Below, piece after piece: positions 5,843-14,755 of a stretch of DNA of 14,755 nucleotides. The stretch spans positions 1-14,755 of the forward strand of contig JAVBQA010000021.1 of assembly GCA_031549325.1 (NCBI GenBank). Reading direction: 5' to 3'. Source of the stretch: JAJDGF01 sp031549325 (GTDB lineage Bacteria; Bacillota; Clostridia; Christensenellales; Aristaeellaceae). The position numbers and the translations under genes are program-made. Position 1 is the stretch's first letter. Each line of letters opens with the position of its first letter. The notes under the pieces were generated by a model. The model was given only the letters and a program-made list of their open reading frames with translations, searched no databases and was not told the origin of the DNA.

Positions 5843-8557
5843 CTATGCGCCCTTGCCGCAGCATTCCTTGTATTTCTTGCCGCTGCCGCACGGACACGGA
5901 TCGTTCCTGCCGACCTTGGCGGCGGCCTTGGCGGGCTGCTTGGATACGCCGCCGGAGCTGGCGCCGGTGGCGCTGGCCGAGGCGTGGGTGGCGCTCACCG
6001 GCGTGGCCACCTGCTTGCGCTCGATCTTTTGTTGCAGCACCGCAAAGTAGAGCCGGCGGAGCGTGTCCTCCTGGATCAGCCGGACCATCTCCTCGAACAT
6101 TTCGTAGCCTTCAAACTTATACTCGACGAACGGGTCCTTATGGCCGTACGCCCGAAGGCCGATGCCGTCGCGCAGCTGATCCATGGCGTCGATGTGGTCC
6201 ATCCAGCGGCGGTCCACCGCGCCCAGCAGCGCCACGCGCTCGAACTCGCGCATGTCGATGCCCGCCTCGGTGATCATCCGCTCGCGCTCGTCGTAAAACG
6301 CGACGGACTCGGCCAGCAGCGCCTGCCGGAGCGCCTCGCGGCTGGGCATGCCGATCCCGTCGGACGTGGCCTTGACATCGCCCGGCTTCACGCAGATGCG
6401 CTCCAGGTACTCGGTCAGGCCCTCCACGTCCCAGCTGGCCTTGTTGGCCTCGTCGGTGACGCAGCGCTTCACCGCCTCGTCGATCAGCGTCTCGCGCATG
6501 TCGGCGACGCGCTGCTTCATATCGCCCCCGGCGAGCACCTCCTGGCGCTGGCCGTAGATGATGCCGCGCTGCTGGTTCATCACGTCGTCAAACTGCAGCA
6601 CGTTTTTGCGGATGTCGTAGTTCCGGCTCTCCACGCGCTTCTGGGCGTTCTCGATCTGCTTGCTCAGCACGGAGAACTCGATCGCCTGATCCTCCTCAAC
6701 GCCGAGGCGCGCCACGATGGGCTGGATGCGCTCGGAGCCGAACAGCCGCATCAGCTCGTCCTCGAGCGAGATGAAGAACTGGCTTGAGCCCGGGTCGCCC
6801 TGGCGTCCGGCGCGGCCGCGCAGCTGGTTGTCGATGCGGCGGGACTCATGGCGCTCGGTACCGATGATGTGCAGGCCGCCCAGGGACGTGACCTCTTCGT
6901 GCTCCCTGTCGATCTCCATCCTGAACGACTTCATCAGGTCCAGGAACTGCTTTCTGGCCGCCTTGACCTCCTCGGATACGTCCTCGCGGTGGCCGATGGC
7001 CTCCTCGATGACCTCCTCGCCATACTGGTTCTTCAGGCGGTGGCGCGCCATGAACTCGGCGTTGCCGCCCAGCAAGATGTCGGTGCCGCGGCCCGCCATG
7101 TTGGTGGCGATGGTGACCGCGCCCTTCTTGCCGGCCTGGGCCACGATCTCGGCTTCCTTGTCGTGGAACTTCGCGTTCAGAACGACGTGCTTGATGCCGC
7201 GCAGGTCCAGCATCCTGCTGACCAGCTCGCTCTTCTCGACGCTCACCGTGCCCACCAGCACCGGCTGCCCGGTCTGATGGCGCTTGATGATCTCCTCCAC
7301 CACCGCCTGGAACTTGCCCTTCTCGGTGGTGTAGACACCGTCGTTCATGTCGTTTCGGATCATGGGCCGGTTGGTGGGCACGGTGACCACGTCCAGCTTG
7401 TAGATCCCCTGGAACTCTTCCTCTTCGGTCTTGGCGGTACCGGTCATGCCGGAGAGCTTTTTGTACATCCTGAAGTAGTTCTGGAAGGTGATCGTCGCGA
7501 GCGTCTTGCTCTCGCGCTCGACCTTGACGTGCTCCTTGGCCTCGATGGCCTGGTGCAAGCCGTCGCTGTAGCGGCGCCCGGTCATCAGGCGGCCGGTGAA
7601 CTCGTCAACGATGATCACTTCGCCGTTTTGCACGACATAATCCACGTCGCGCTTCATCATGACGTTGGCCTTCAGCGCCGCCAGGATGTGGTGGTGCAGC
7701 TCGGTGTTCTCGCTGTCGGACAGGTTCTCCACGCCGAACGCCTTCTCCACCTTGGCCGCGCCCTCTTCGGTGAGGTTGATGGTCTTCTGCTTTTCCTCGC
7801 GGGTGTAGTCCTCCTCGATCTTCAGCCGCTGCACGAACTGGTCGGCGCGGTTGTACATCTCGGTGGACTTCTCGCCCTGGCCCGAGATGATCAGCGGCGT
7901 TCTGGCCTCGTCGATCAGGATCGAGTCGACCTCATCGATGATGGCGAAGTTCAGCGGGCGCTGCGCCATGTCGCGCTTGTAGGTGACCATGTTGTCGCGC
8001 AGGTAATCGAACCCCAGCTCGTTGTTGGTGGCGTAGGTGATGTCGGCGTTGTATGCCGCCTGCCGCTCTTCGGAATCCAGGTCGTGCACGATCAGCCCGA
8101 CCGTCATTCCGAGGAACTTATACACATTGCCCATCCACTCGCTGTGGAAGCGGGCCAGGTAGTCGTTGACGGTGACGATGTGCACGCCCTCGCCCGGGAT
8201 GGCGTTGAGGTAGGCCGGCAGCGCGGCGGTCAGCGTTTTGCCTTCGCCCGTTCTCATCTCGGCGATGCGGCCCTGGTGCAGCACGATGCCGCCCACCATC
8301 TGCACGCGGAACGGGCGCTGCCCAAGCGCGCGCACGGCCGCTTCGCGCACGGTGGCGAACGCCTCCGGCAGCAGGTCGTCCAGCGTCTCGCCGTTTTGAT
8401 AGCGCTCGCGGAACAGCTGGGTTTGGTTCTGCAGCTGGGCGTCGCTCATGGCCTGCATGGCGGGCTCCAGCGCATCGATTTTGTCCACGATCGGCCAGAT
8501 GCGCTTCACCTCGGCCTCATTGCTGCCCGAAAGCATTTTTTTCAGGAAATCAAACAT
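5843..8557 (-). CDS. secA: Preprotein translocase ATPase SecA
   Basis: A 904-residue SecA, the motor that pushes unfolded secretory proteins through SecYEG using ATP. Seen in order: Walker A MRTGEGKT (101-108), TVNDYLA (129-135), TNNELGFDYLRDN (177-189), the DEAD-type box and following helix DEVDSILIDEARTPLIISG (208-226), the GTAKTEEEEF region, the second motor domain with NMAGRGTDI and GRAGRQGDPG, and a C-terminal zinc-binding SEC-C tail (Cys888, Cys890, Cys899, Cys900) that in relatives binds SecB or ribosomes. Start ATG 8557-8555 has a strong GGAGG about seven bases upstream; the frame is open further upstream but the family begins at MFDFLKK. It is followed by prfB after about 150 bases holding inverted repeats. 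A promoter with a perfect TATAAT lies about 50 bases upstream. Confidence 0.98.
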   Translation of the reverse strand: MFDFLKKMLSGSNEAEVKRIWPIVDKIDALEPAMQAMSDAQLQNQTQLFRERYQNGETLDDLLPEAFATVREAAVRALGQRPFRVQMVGGIVLHQGRIAEMRTGEGKTLTAALPAYLNAIPGEGVHIVTVNDYLARFHSEWMGNVYKFLGMTVGLIVHDLDSEERQAAYNADITYATNNELGFDYLRDNMVTYKRDMAQRPLNFAIIDEVDSILIDEARTPLIISGQGEKSTEMYNRADQFVQRLKIEEDYTREEKQKTINLTEEGAAKVEKAFGVENLSDSENTELHHHILAALKANVMMKRDVDYVVQNGEVIIVDEFTGRLMTGRRYSDGLHQAIEAKEHVKVERESKTLATITFQNYFRMYKKLSGMTGTAKTEEEEFQGIYKLDVVTVPTNRPMIRNDMNDGVYTTEKGKFQAVVEEIIKRHQTGQPVLVGTVSVEKSELVSRMLDLRGIKHVVLNAKFHDKEAEIVAQAGKKGAVTIATNMAGRGTDILLGGNAEFMARHRLKNQYGEEVIEEAIGHREDVSEEVKAARKQFLDLMKSFRMEIDREHEEVTSLGGLHIIGTERHESRRIDNQLRGRAGRQGDPGSSQFFISLEDELMRLFGSERIQPIVARLGVEEDQAIEFSVLSKQIENAQKRVESRNYDIRKNVLQFDDVMNQQRGIIYGQRQEVLAGGDMKQRVADMRETLIDEAVKRCVTDEANKASWDVEGLTEYLERICVKPGDVKATSDGIGMPSREALRQALLAESVAFYDERERMITEAGIDMREFERVALLGAVDRRWMDHIDAMDQLRDGIGLRAYGHKDPFVEYKFEGYEMFEEMVRLIQEDTLRRLYFAVLQQKIERKQVATPVSATHASASATGASSGGVSKQPAKAAAKVGRNDPCPCGSGKKYKECCGKGA

Positions 8558-8609
8558 GGTGATCCTCCGTGACAATTGGATGTCTTCTCGATGATTTGCA
8601 ATCCCAACT

Positions 8610-8638
8610 ATTATAGCATTTCCGCATTCTGCGCACAA
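8610..8638 (-). promoter_or_regulatory. Promoter of secA
   Basis: On the minus strand TTGTGC (8638-8633), a 17-base spacer and TATAAT (8615-8610), with a TGC extension directly before the -10 box. Transcription would start near 8603, giving a leader of about 46 bases. The -35 lies within the CGCACAATG sequence that recurs 33 bp further upstream (8632-8640 and 8665-8673). Confidence 0.75.
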
Positions 8639-8719
8639 TGTAGATTGCATTAAGACAAAGTGGACGCACAATGGCGGCGCCTATTTTACGCATCCTTCCT
8701 GTTATTCCCCCATTTTTCG

Positions 8720-8728
8720 TGCTATAAT
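8720..8728 (+). promoter_or_regulatory. Extended -10 promoter of glnS-gltX
   Basis: TGC-TATAAT at 8720-8728 is a perfect -10 box with the TGN extension; no good -35 hexamer is present at 16-18 bases upstream, as is common for extended -10 promoters. Transcription would start near 8735, leaving a leader of only about 28 bases. That is too short for a T-box riboswitch, the usual regulator of Firmicutes tRNA synthetase genes. Confidence 0.7.
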
Positions 8729-8762
8729 CGTAGAATCTAGTTCAAGAGGGGGCGTCCCGTTT

Positions 8763-10478
<1,716 letters not shown>

Positions 10479-10517
10479 CCGGGGCTCCGCCCCCGATGAC
10501 GAAAGGAGCAATCATCC

Positions 10518-11963
10518 ATGGTTCGCACACGATTCGCGCCGTCGCCCACCGGGTATCTGCACCTGGGCGGGCTGCGCACGGCGCTGTACACCTACCTGTA
10601 CGCGCGCAAGAACAAGGGCACGTTCATTTTGCGCATCGAGGACACGGACCAGGAGCGCGAGGTGCCGGGCGCGGTGCAGAAGATCTACGACTCGCTGCGC
10701 CAGGCGGGGCTGAGCTACGACGAGGGCCCGGACGTGGGCGGCGACTACGGCCCCTACATCCAAACCCAGCGGCGCGATCTGTACCCCAAATACGCCGAGG
10801 AGCTGATCGAAAAGGGCGGCGCTTATTACTGCTTCTGCACCAAGGAGCGGCTGGACGAAGCGCGCGCGGCGGCCGAGGCCAGGGGCGAAACCTATAAATA
10901 CGACAAGCACTGCCTGCACCTGCCCAAGGACGAGGTCGAGCGCCGCATCGCCGCCGGCGAGCCGCACGTGATCCGTCAGAACGTGCCGCTGACCGGCATG
11001 GCCGGGTTTGACGACGCGCTGTACGGCCGCGTCGAGGTAGAATGCAAAACGCTCGACGACAACGTGCTCATCAAGGGCGACGGCCTGCCCACTTACAACT
11101 TCGCCAACGTCGTTGACGACCACACGATGCGCATCACCCACGTGATGCGCGGCACGGAGTATCTCAGCTCCGCGCCCAAATACACCCTGCTGTATGAGGC
11201 GTTTGGCTGGGAAGTGCCCACCTACGTGCACCTGCCGGTGGTCATGCGCGACGCCACGCGCAAACTGAGCAAGCGCTACGGCGACCCGTCGTTCGAGGAT
11301 CTGCTGGACATGGGTTACCTGCGGGACGCCATCATCAACTTCATCGCGCTGCTCGGCTGGAGCCCGCGCTCTGAGCGCGAGTTCTTCAGCCTTTCGGAGC
11401 TCGAGCAGGCGTTCGACCTGGAGGGGCTGAACAAGGCGCCGTCGATCTTTGACATGACCAAGCTCACCTGGTTTAACAGCGAGTACATCAAAAAGCTCGA
11501 TCCGTCTGCGTTCCTGGGGATGGCCACCCCCTGGTTCGACCAGGCGCTGGCCGGCAAGAACATCGACTACACGCGCCTGTCCGCGCTGCTGCAGAGCCGC
11601 ACCGAGGTGCTGAATCAGATCCCCGAAATGGTGGTTTTTTTCGCCGAGATGCCGGCGTTTGACGTTGAGCTATACACCCACAAGAAGATGAAGACCGATC
11701 CGGCGGTCGCGCTCGAAGCGCTCACCAAAATGCGCCCGGTGCTGGACGGCATTCCGGATTGGTCGGAAGAAGCCATCCACGACGCGCTGATGGCCGCCAT
11801 CGAGCGCGAGGGCATGAAGAACGGCCAGGTGCTCTGGCCGCTCAGAATCGCCATCTCGGGCAAGGCCAGCACCCCCGGCGGCGCGATTGAGATCGCCTTC
11901 CTGCTGGGCAAGGCCGAGACCATGAAGCGGCTGGGCCGCTCCGTCGCGCAGCTGAAAGGGTAG
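10518..11963 (+). CDS. gltX: Glutamyl-tRNA synthetase
   Basis: A 481-residue bacterial-type GluRS that attaches glutamate to tRNA-Glu. Seen: RFAPSPTGYLHLGG with the HIGH-equivalent HLGG at 15-18, RIEDTD (39-44), a probable zinc site C105-x-C107 with C132-x-H134 (same pattern as in E. coli GluRS), the block DDHTMRITHVMRGTEYLSS (200-218), the KMSKS-equivalent KLSKR (249-253) and a helical C-terminal anticodon-binding domain. The start ATG 10518 has AAAGGAG nine bases upstream. The 39-base gap after glnS holds a small GGGGC-TCC-GCCCC stem (10481-10493). Whether the enzyme also charges tRNA-Gln cannot be read here; with a GlnRS next door it need not. Confidence 0.97.
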   Translation: MVRTRFAPSPTGYLHLGGLRTALYTYLYARKNKGTFILRIEDTDQEREVPGAVQKIYDSLRQAGLSYDEGPDVGGDYGPYIQTQRRDLYPKYAEELIEKGGAYYCFCTKERLDEARAAAEARGETYKYDKHCLHLPKDEVERRIAAGEPHVIRQNVPLTGMAGFDDALYGRVEVECKTLDDNVLIKGDGLPTYNFANVVDDHTMRITHVMRGTEYLSSAPKYTLLYEAFGWEVPTYVHLPVVMRDATRKLSKRYGDPSFEDLLDMGYLRDAIINFIALLGWSPRSEREFFSLSELEQAFDLEGLNKAPSIFDMTKLTWFNSEYIKKLDPSAFLGMATPWFDQALAGKNIDYTRLSALLQSRTEVLNQIPEMVVFFAEMPAFDVELYTHKKMKTDPAVALEALTKMRPVLDGIPDWSEEAIHDALMAAIEREGMKNGQVLWPLRIAISGKASTPGGAIEIAFLLGKAETMKRLGRSVAQLKG

Positions 11964-11970
11964 CGTGACA

Positions 11971-11991
11971 CGGGCGATGGATCATCGCCCG
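11971..11991 (+). repeat. GC-rich hairpin after gltX
   Basis: CGGGCGATG (11971-11979), loop GAT and CATCGCCCG (11983-11991) form a perfect nine-pair stem eight bases after the gltX stop. No T run follows, so it does not look like an intrinsic terminator; it may protect the upstream mRNA end or partly attenuate transcription into the next gene, which starts 46 bases later. Confidence 0.6.
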
Positions 11992-12037
11992 CTCCGATGC
12001 ATCCCCGCGTGAGCGGAATCGATCCAAAGGTGGTCAC

Positions 12038-12934
12038 ATGCAAAAGCTAAGGCTGTTTCTGTTCGACAAGATGACCGGCTTGGGGCGACGAGGTCTGCTG
12101 CGGTGGATCCCCGACGCCCCATACCTTCGCGTGCAGTATTTTCTGAAGCTGGGGCGGGTATTGCGCCTGAAGCATCCCAGGCTGTTCAACGAGAAGCTGC
12201 AATGGATCAAGCTGCACGACAGAAAGCCCGAGTACCACCGCTACGCCGACAAGCTGGCCGTGCGCGACTACGTGGCGAAAACGGCCGGCGAGGGCTGCCT
12301 GATCCCGCTGATCGCGAGCTACGACAGCGTCGATCAGATCGACTGGAACGCGCTGCCCGAGCGCTTCGTGATGAAGTGCACCCACGGCAGCGGCTCAAAC
12401 ATCATCTGCACCGACAAAGGGAAGCTTGACATCGGGAAAGCCGAATCCCAGCTCCGGGCTTGGATGGCGCGCAGCTGGTACGACCTTTCACGCGAGTGGC
12501 CCTACCTGGGGATCCAGCCCCGGATTCTCGTGGAACAGTTCATCGGCGACGACGACGGCCAGGTGCCGTTCGACTACAAGATCATGTGCTTTGAGGGCGC
12601 GCCCACCTACGTGATCGTGGACGCCGACCGTTACAGCGGCCACACGCGCAACTTCTACGATGTGCGCTGGCAAAAACAGGACATGTTCAACCGCCACCCG
12701 AACATCCCCTATGACATCCCCCGCCCGGGGCCGCTGAATGAAATGCTGTCGATCGCGCAATCCTTGTGCCAGGGGCTGCACCACATCAGGATCGACCTGT
12801 ACGTGGTTGCCGGCAAAGTGTACTTCGGCGAGATGACCTTCTTCCACGGCTACGGCATGGAGGTCTACCGCCCGGAATCGTTCGAGCGCCACATGGGCGA
12901 TCTGATCAAATTACCGACCGACGAGGCATTATGA
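12038..12934 (+). CDS. ATP-grasp protein of the TupA-like family (surface polymer biosynthesis type)
   Basis: A 298-residue protein matching the TupA-like ATP-grasp family, named after a protein for teichuronopeptide synthesis in alkaliphilic Bacillus and common in capsule and exopolysaccharide clusters. Seen: FNEKLQWIKLHDRKPEYHRYADKLAV in parts (50-75), the nucleotide-binding strand FVMKCTHGSGSNIICTDKG in parts (110-128), REWPYLGIQPRILVEQFI (152-169), DYKIMCFEGAPTYVIVDADR (179-198), HTRNFYDVRW (202-211) and GEMTFFHGYGMEVY (264-277) with likely metal-binding residues. ATP-grasp enzymes join a carboxylate to an amine through an acyl phosphate; the real substrates here are unknown. Start ATG 12038 follows AGGTGG five bases upstream. 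Its stop overlaps the start of the PHP gene (ATGA). No glycosyltransferases are in view. Confidence 0.85.
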   Translation: MQKLRLFLFDKMTGLGRRGLLRWIPDAPYLRVQYFLKLGRVLRLKHPRLFNEKLQWIKLHDRKPEYHRYADKLAVRDYVAKTAGEGCLIPLIASYDSVDQIDWNALPERFVMKCTHGSGSNIICTDKGKLDIGKAESQLRAWMARSWYDLSREWPYLGIQPRILVEQFIGDDDGQVPFDYKIMCFEGAPTYVIVDADRYSGHTRNFYDVRWQKQDMFNRHPNIPYDIPRPGPLNEMLSIAQSLCQGLHHIRIDLYVVAGKVYFGEMTFFHGYGMEVYRPESFERHMGDLIKLPTDEAL

Positions 12935-13617
12935 ACAAGAAACAACCGTTTTATGCGCAGCTGCACATGCACACCAGCGAGTCCAGCGCCTGCGGCGAGA
13001 GCACGGGCGCGCAGATGGCCCGGGCCGCGCGGGATGCGGGCTACTCGCTGATCGTGATCACCGACCACTTCATGAACGCCAACATCGGCTGCCCCAGGCA
13101 TTTGGCCTGGAAGGACAAGGTGCACTACCTGTTCCGCGGCTACCGCGCGGCGAAGGACGTGGGCGACCGGATCGGGCTCACCGTGCTCAAGGGCTGGGAG
13201 ACGTATACCATGGGCCCGGAGTACCTGACCTACGGGCTGGATGAAGCGTTCCTGCTGGACAACCCGGACATCGCGGACGTGCCGCCCGCGGAGTATCTCC
13301 GGCGCGTTCGGGACGCGGGCGGGTTCGTCAGCCACGCGCATCCATACCGTCAGGCGTACTACATCCCGCATTTCGCGCCGCTGTGGGGGCAAGTGGACGC
13401 CTACGAAGTGTTCAACGCGCACCACGACCCAAAGTTCAACGAGCCGGCGCTCAGAGAGGCGCGGGATCATGGGATCATTGAGCTTGCGGGCGCGGACGCG
13501 CACCGTGTGAGCGAGCTTGGCGGCGGGGCGATGAAGCTGCCGGGGGCGGCGAGGGACATGGAGGAGCTGATTCTGATGCTGCGGGGCCGGGAGTGCCAGG
13601 TGATCGAGCGGTTGTAG
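12931..13617 (+). CDS. PHP-domain metal-dependent phosphoesterase
   Basis: A 228-residue single-domain PHP protein (polymerase and histidinol phosphatase family), with the metal-binding motifs in order: LHMHTSE with His12 and His14, ITDH with Asp45 and His46, Glu90 in KGWETY, SHAHP with His135 and His137, HH at 164-165, and GADAH with Asp189 and His191. Such proteins hydrolyse phosphate esters with a two- or three-metal centre in the cytoplasm; known relatives act on histidinol phosphate, nucleotides, or, in CpsB/YwqE, phosphotyrosine of capsule kinases. The substrate here cannot be told. Start ATG 12931 overlaps the TGA of the ATP-grasp gene by four bases, with GAGG just upstream, so translation is coupled and a shared pathway is likely. 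A strong hairpin follows. Confidence 0.88.
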   Translation: MNKKQPFYAQLHMHTSESSACGESTGAQMARAARDAGYSLIVITDHFMNANIGCPRHLAWKDKVHYLFRGYRAAKDVGDRIGLTVLKGWETYTMGPEYLTYGLDEAFLLDNPDIADVPPAEYLRRVRDAGGFVSHAHPYRQAYYIPHFAPLWGQVDAYEVFNAHHDPKFNEPALREARDHGIIELAGADAHRVSELGGGAMKLPGAARDMEELILMLRGRECQVIERL

Positions 13618-13635
13618 CATCGCGCATTGGAGCAT

Positions 13636-13676
13636 AAATCAGGGGCCGGGGGAATGATTCCCCCGGCCCCTGATTT
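13636..13676. terminator. Bidirectional terminator, 20-bp perfect inverted repeat
   Basis: Arms 13636-13655 and 13657-13676 are perfect reverse complements of 20 bases around a single G. The core is GGGGCCGGGGG paired with CCCCCGGCCCC and the outer ends are AAATC/GATTT, giving three T on either strand after the GC stem. It lies between the stop of the PHP gene (plus) and the stop of the Ca2+-ATPase gene (minus, four bases away), as expected for a shared terminator of convergent genes. The T tract is short for an intrinsic terminator. Confidence 0.8.
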
Positions 13677-13680
13677 CGCT

Positions 13681-14755
13681 CTACTGGCGATGCTTCACCA
13701 ACCCGATGGCCTTGACAATCTCCAGCACCGGCAGCGGCACGAACGCCAGCCCCAGCCCCGCCAGGTACATCCACGGCGCCAGCATCACCATCCCAAACAC
13801 CGTCGCAATCACCGGCACAAACATCACCAGGCACATCAGCGCCAGCGACCCCGTCACCGCGAAATTCATGTACTTGTTGCTGAACGGCCCGATGTGGAAG
13901 ATCGAGCGATCCGAGCGCATGTTGAACGCGTGCACCAGCTGACACAGCGACAGCACCATGAACGCCATCGTGCGCCCCGCCTCAATCGAGCCGCCGTACA
14001 CCTTGCCCAGCCAGTACGCCACCAGCGTCAGCACGCCAAACATCACGCCCTGCAGCCCAATCCGGAACCCCAGCCCATGGGCGAACAGGCTCTCATCCTT
14101 GGGCTTAGGCTCGCGCTGCATCACCTCATCCTCGACAGGTTCCATCCCCAGCGCGATCGCCGGGAAGCTGTCCGTCAGCAGGTTGATCCACAGCAGCTGC
14201 ATCGAGAGCAGCGGCGCCTCACGCCAGAACACCATCGACAGAAACACCGTGATGACCTCACCGATGTTGGTCGACAGCAGGAACGCCACGGCCTTTTTGA
14301 TGTTGTCGTAGATGCCGCGCCCTTCCTTGACCGCCGCCACGATCGTGGCGAAGTTGTCGTCCGTCAGGATCATGTCGGCCGCGCCCTTGCTGACGTCGGT
14401 TCCGGTGATGCCCATCGCGCAGCCGATGTCGGACGCCTTCAGCGCGGGCGCGTCGTTCACGCCGTCGCCCGTCATGGACACGATCGCGCCCTGGCGCTGC
14501 CAGGCCTTGACGATCCTGATCTTGTTTTCAGGCGACACGCGCGCATACACCGTGGTGGTTTTGACCGCCTTGTCCAGCTGCTCGTCACTCAGCTTGTCCA
14601 GCTCCGCGCCGGTCATGGACTGGTCGCCCGCCCCCTGAATGCCCAGCTCCTTCGCGATCGCGGACGCGGTCACCACGTGGTCGCCCGTGATCATGACGGG
14701 CTTGATCCCTGCGCCCCGGCAGTCTTCCACGGCCACCCTGACCTCGGGGCGGGGC
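13681..14755 (-). CDS. P-type calcium-transporting ATPase (P-IIA type), C-terminal part
   Basis: The gene enters from the right edge; 357 codons plus stop are visible and the N-terminal part, with the phosphorylated Asp (DKTG), is outside. Seen: PRPEV at the edge, MITGDH (near 14680-14695), MTGDGVNDAPALKASDIG (14446-14472 and on), then the transmembrane half: M5 STNIGE, M6 LLWINLLTDSFPA, and further segments up to the end at IVKAIGLVKHRQ. M5 Asn and Glu and M6 Asn-Thr-Asp match the Ca2+-binding residues of SERCA, so Ca2+ export is the likely job. In M8 the position of SERCA Glu908 is Gln (LCQLVHAFN), as in PMCA and SPCA pumps, which hints at one Ca2+ per cycle; this is inference. Mn2+ transport cannot be excluded. 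Confidence 0.93.
   Translation of the reverse strand, partial: PRPEVRVAVEDCRGAGIKPVMITGDHVVTASAIAKELGIQGAGDQSMTGAELDKLSDEQLDKAVKTTTVYARVSPENKIRIVKAWQRQGAIVSMTGDGVNDAPALKASDIGCAMGITGTDVSKGAADMILTDDNFATIVAAVKEGRGIYDNIKKAVAFLLSTNIGEVITVFLSMVFWREAPLLSMQLLWINLLTDSFPAIALGMEPVEDEVMQREPKPKDESLFAHGLGFRIGLQGVMFGVLTLVAYWLGKVYGGSIEAGRTMAFMVLSLCQLVHAFNMRSDRSIFHIGPFSNKYMNFAVTGSLALMCLVMFVPVIATVFGMVMLAPWMYLAGLGLAFVPLPVLEIVKAIGLVKHRQ

Noticed and set aside
6848..8572. Long plus-strand open frame opposite secA
   Set aside because: Its His/Val/Leu/Gly-rich product is an antisense shadow of secA; GC-rich codon use removes stop codons on the other strand.
8735..8762. T-box riboswitch in front of glnS
   Set aside because: The predicted leader is about 28 bases and there is no specifier stem or antiterminator sequence.

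Overview
The window looks like chromosomal housekeeping DNA from a GC-rich member of the Firmicutes, probably an uncultured Clostridia-type bacterium. The reasons are Mini-RNase III next to an apparent rlmB start, the secA-prfB gene pair, a prfB with a programmed frameshift, a DUF1461/Lit-type membrane protein, Shine-Dalgarno sequences of the GGAGG type and promoters with TATAAT boxes. The coding DNA is strongly GC-rich, which creates many long spurious antisense ORFs. No phage, transposon, CRISPR array, tRNA or rRNA was seen.

Layout from left to right. (1) 1-2143, minus strand: a sigma-A-type promoter drives rhaB (rhamnulokinase), which overlaps mrnC (Mini-RNase III) by one base and is followed by the start of a basic, glycine-rich protein, probably RlmB. 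(2) 2144-2732: a gene-free, AT-rich island holding five same-strand DnaA-box-like sites, then palindromes, then the terminator of tsaD. (3) 2733-8557, minus strand: secA, then prfB (frameshifted, with a strong terminator), then a Lit-like membrane protein overlapping tsaD. (4) 8558-8762: a divergent promoter region. (5) 8763-13617, plus strand: glnS and gltX (class I tRNA synthetases for Gln and Glu), then a TupA-like ATP-grasp gene joined by an ATGA overlap to a PHP-family phosphoesterase gene. (6) 13636-13676: a 20-bp perfect inverted repeat separates this block from a convergent P-type Ca2+-ATPase gene that runs off the right edge.

Most genes serve translation (mrnC, rlmB candidate, tsaD, prfB, glnS, gltX) or export and membrane work (secA, Lit-like protein, Ca2+-ATPase). 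The least ordinary signal is the DnaA-box cluster at 2242-2355. Its last three sites start exactly 42 bp apart (four helical turns), two of them match TTATCCACA perfectly, and the cluster sits beside an AT-rich stretch far from any dnaA gene in view. It could be a regulatory DnaA-box cluster or, less likely, a replication origin; gene orientation on the right side argues against the latter. Also worth a second look are the nested inverted repeats between secA and prfB and the coupled ATP-grasp/PHP gene pair.
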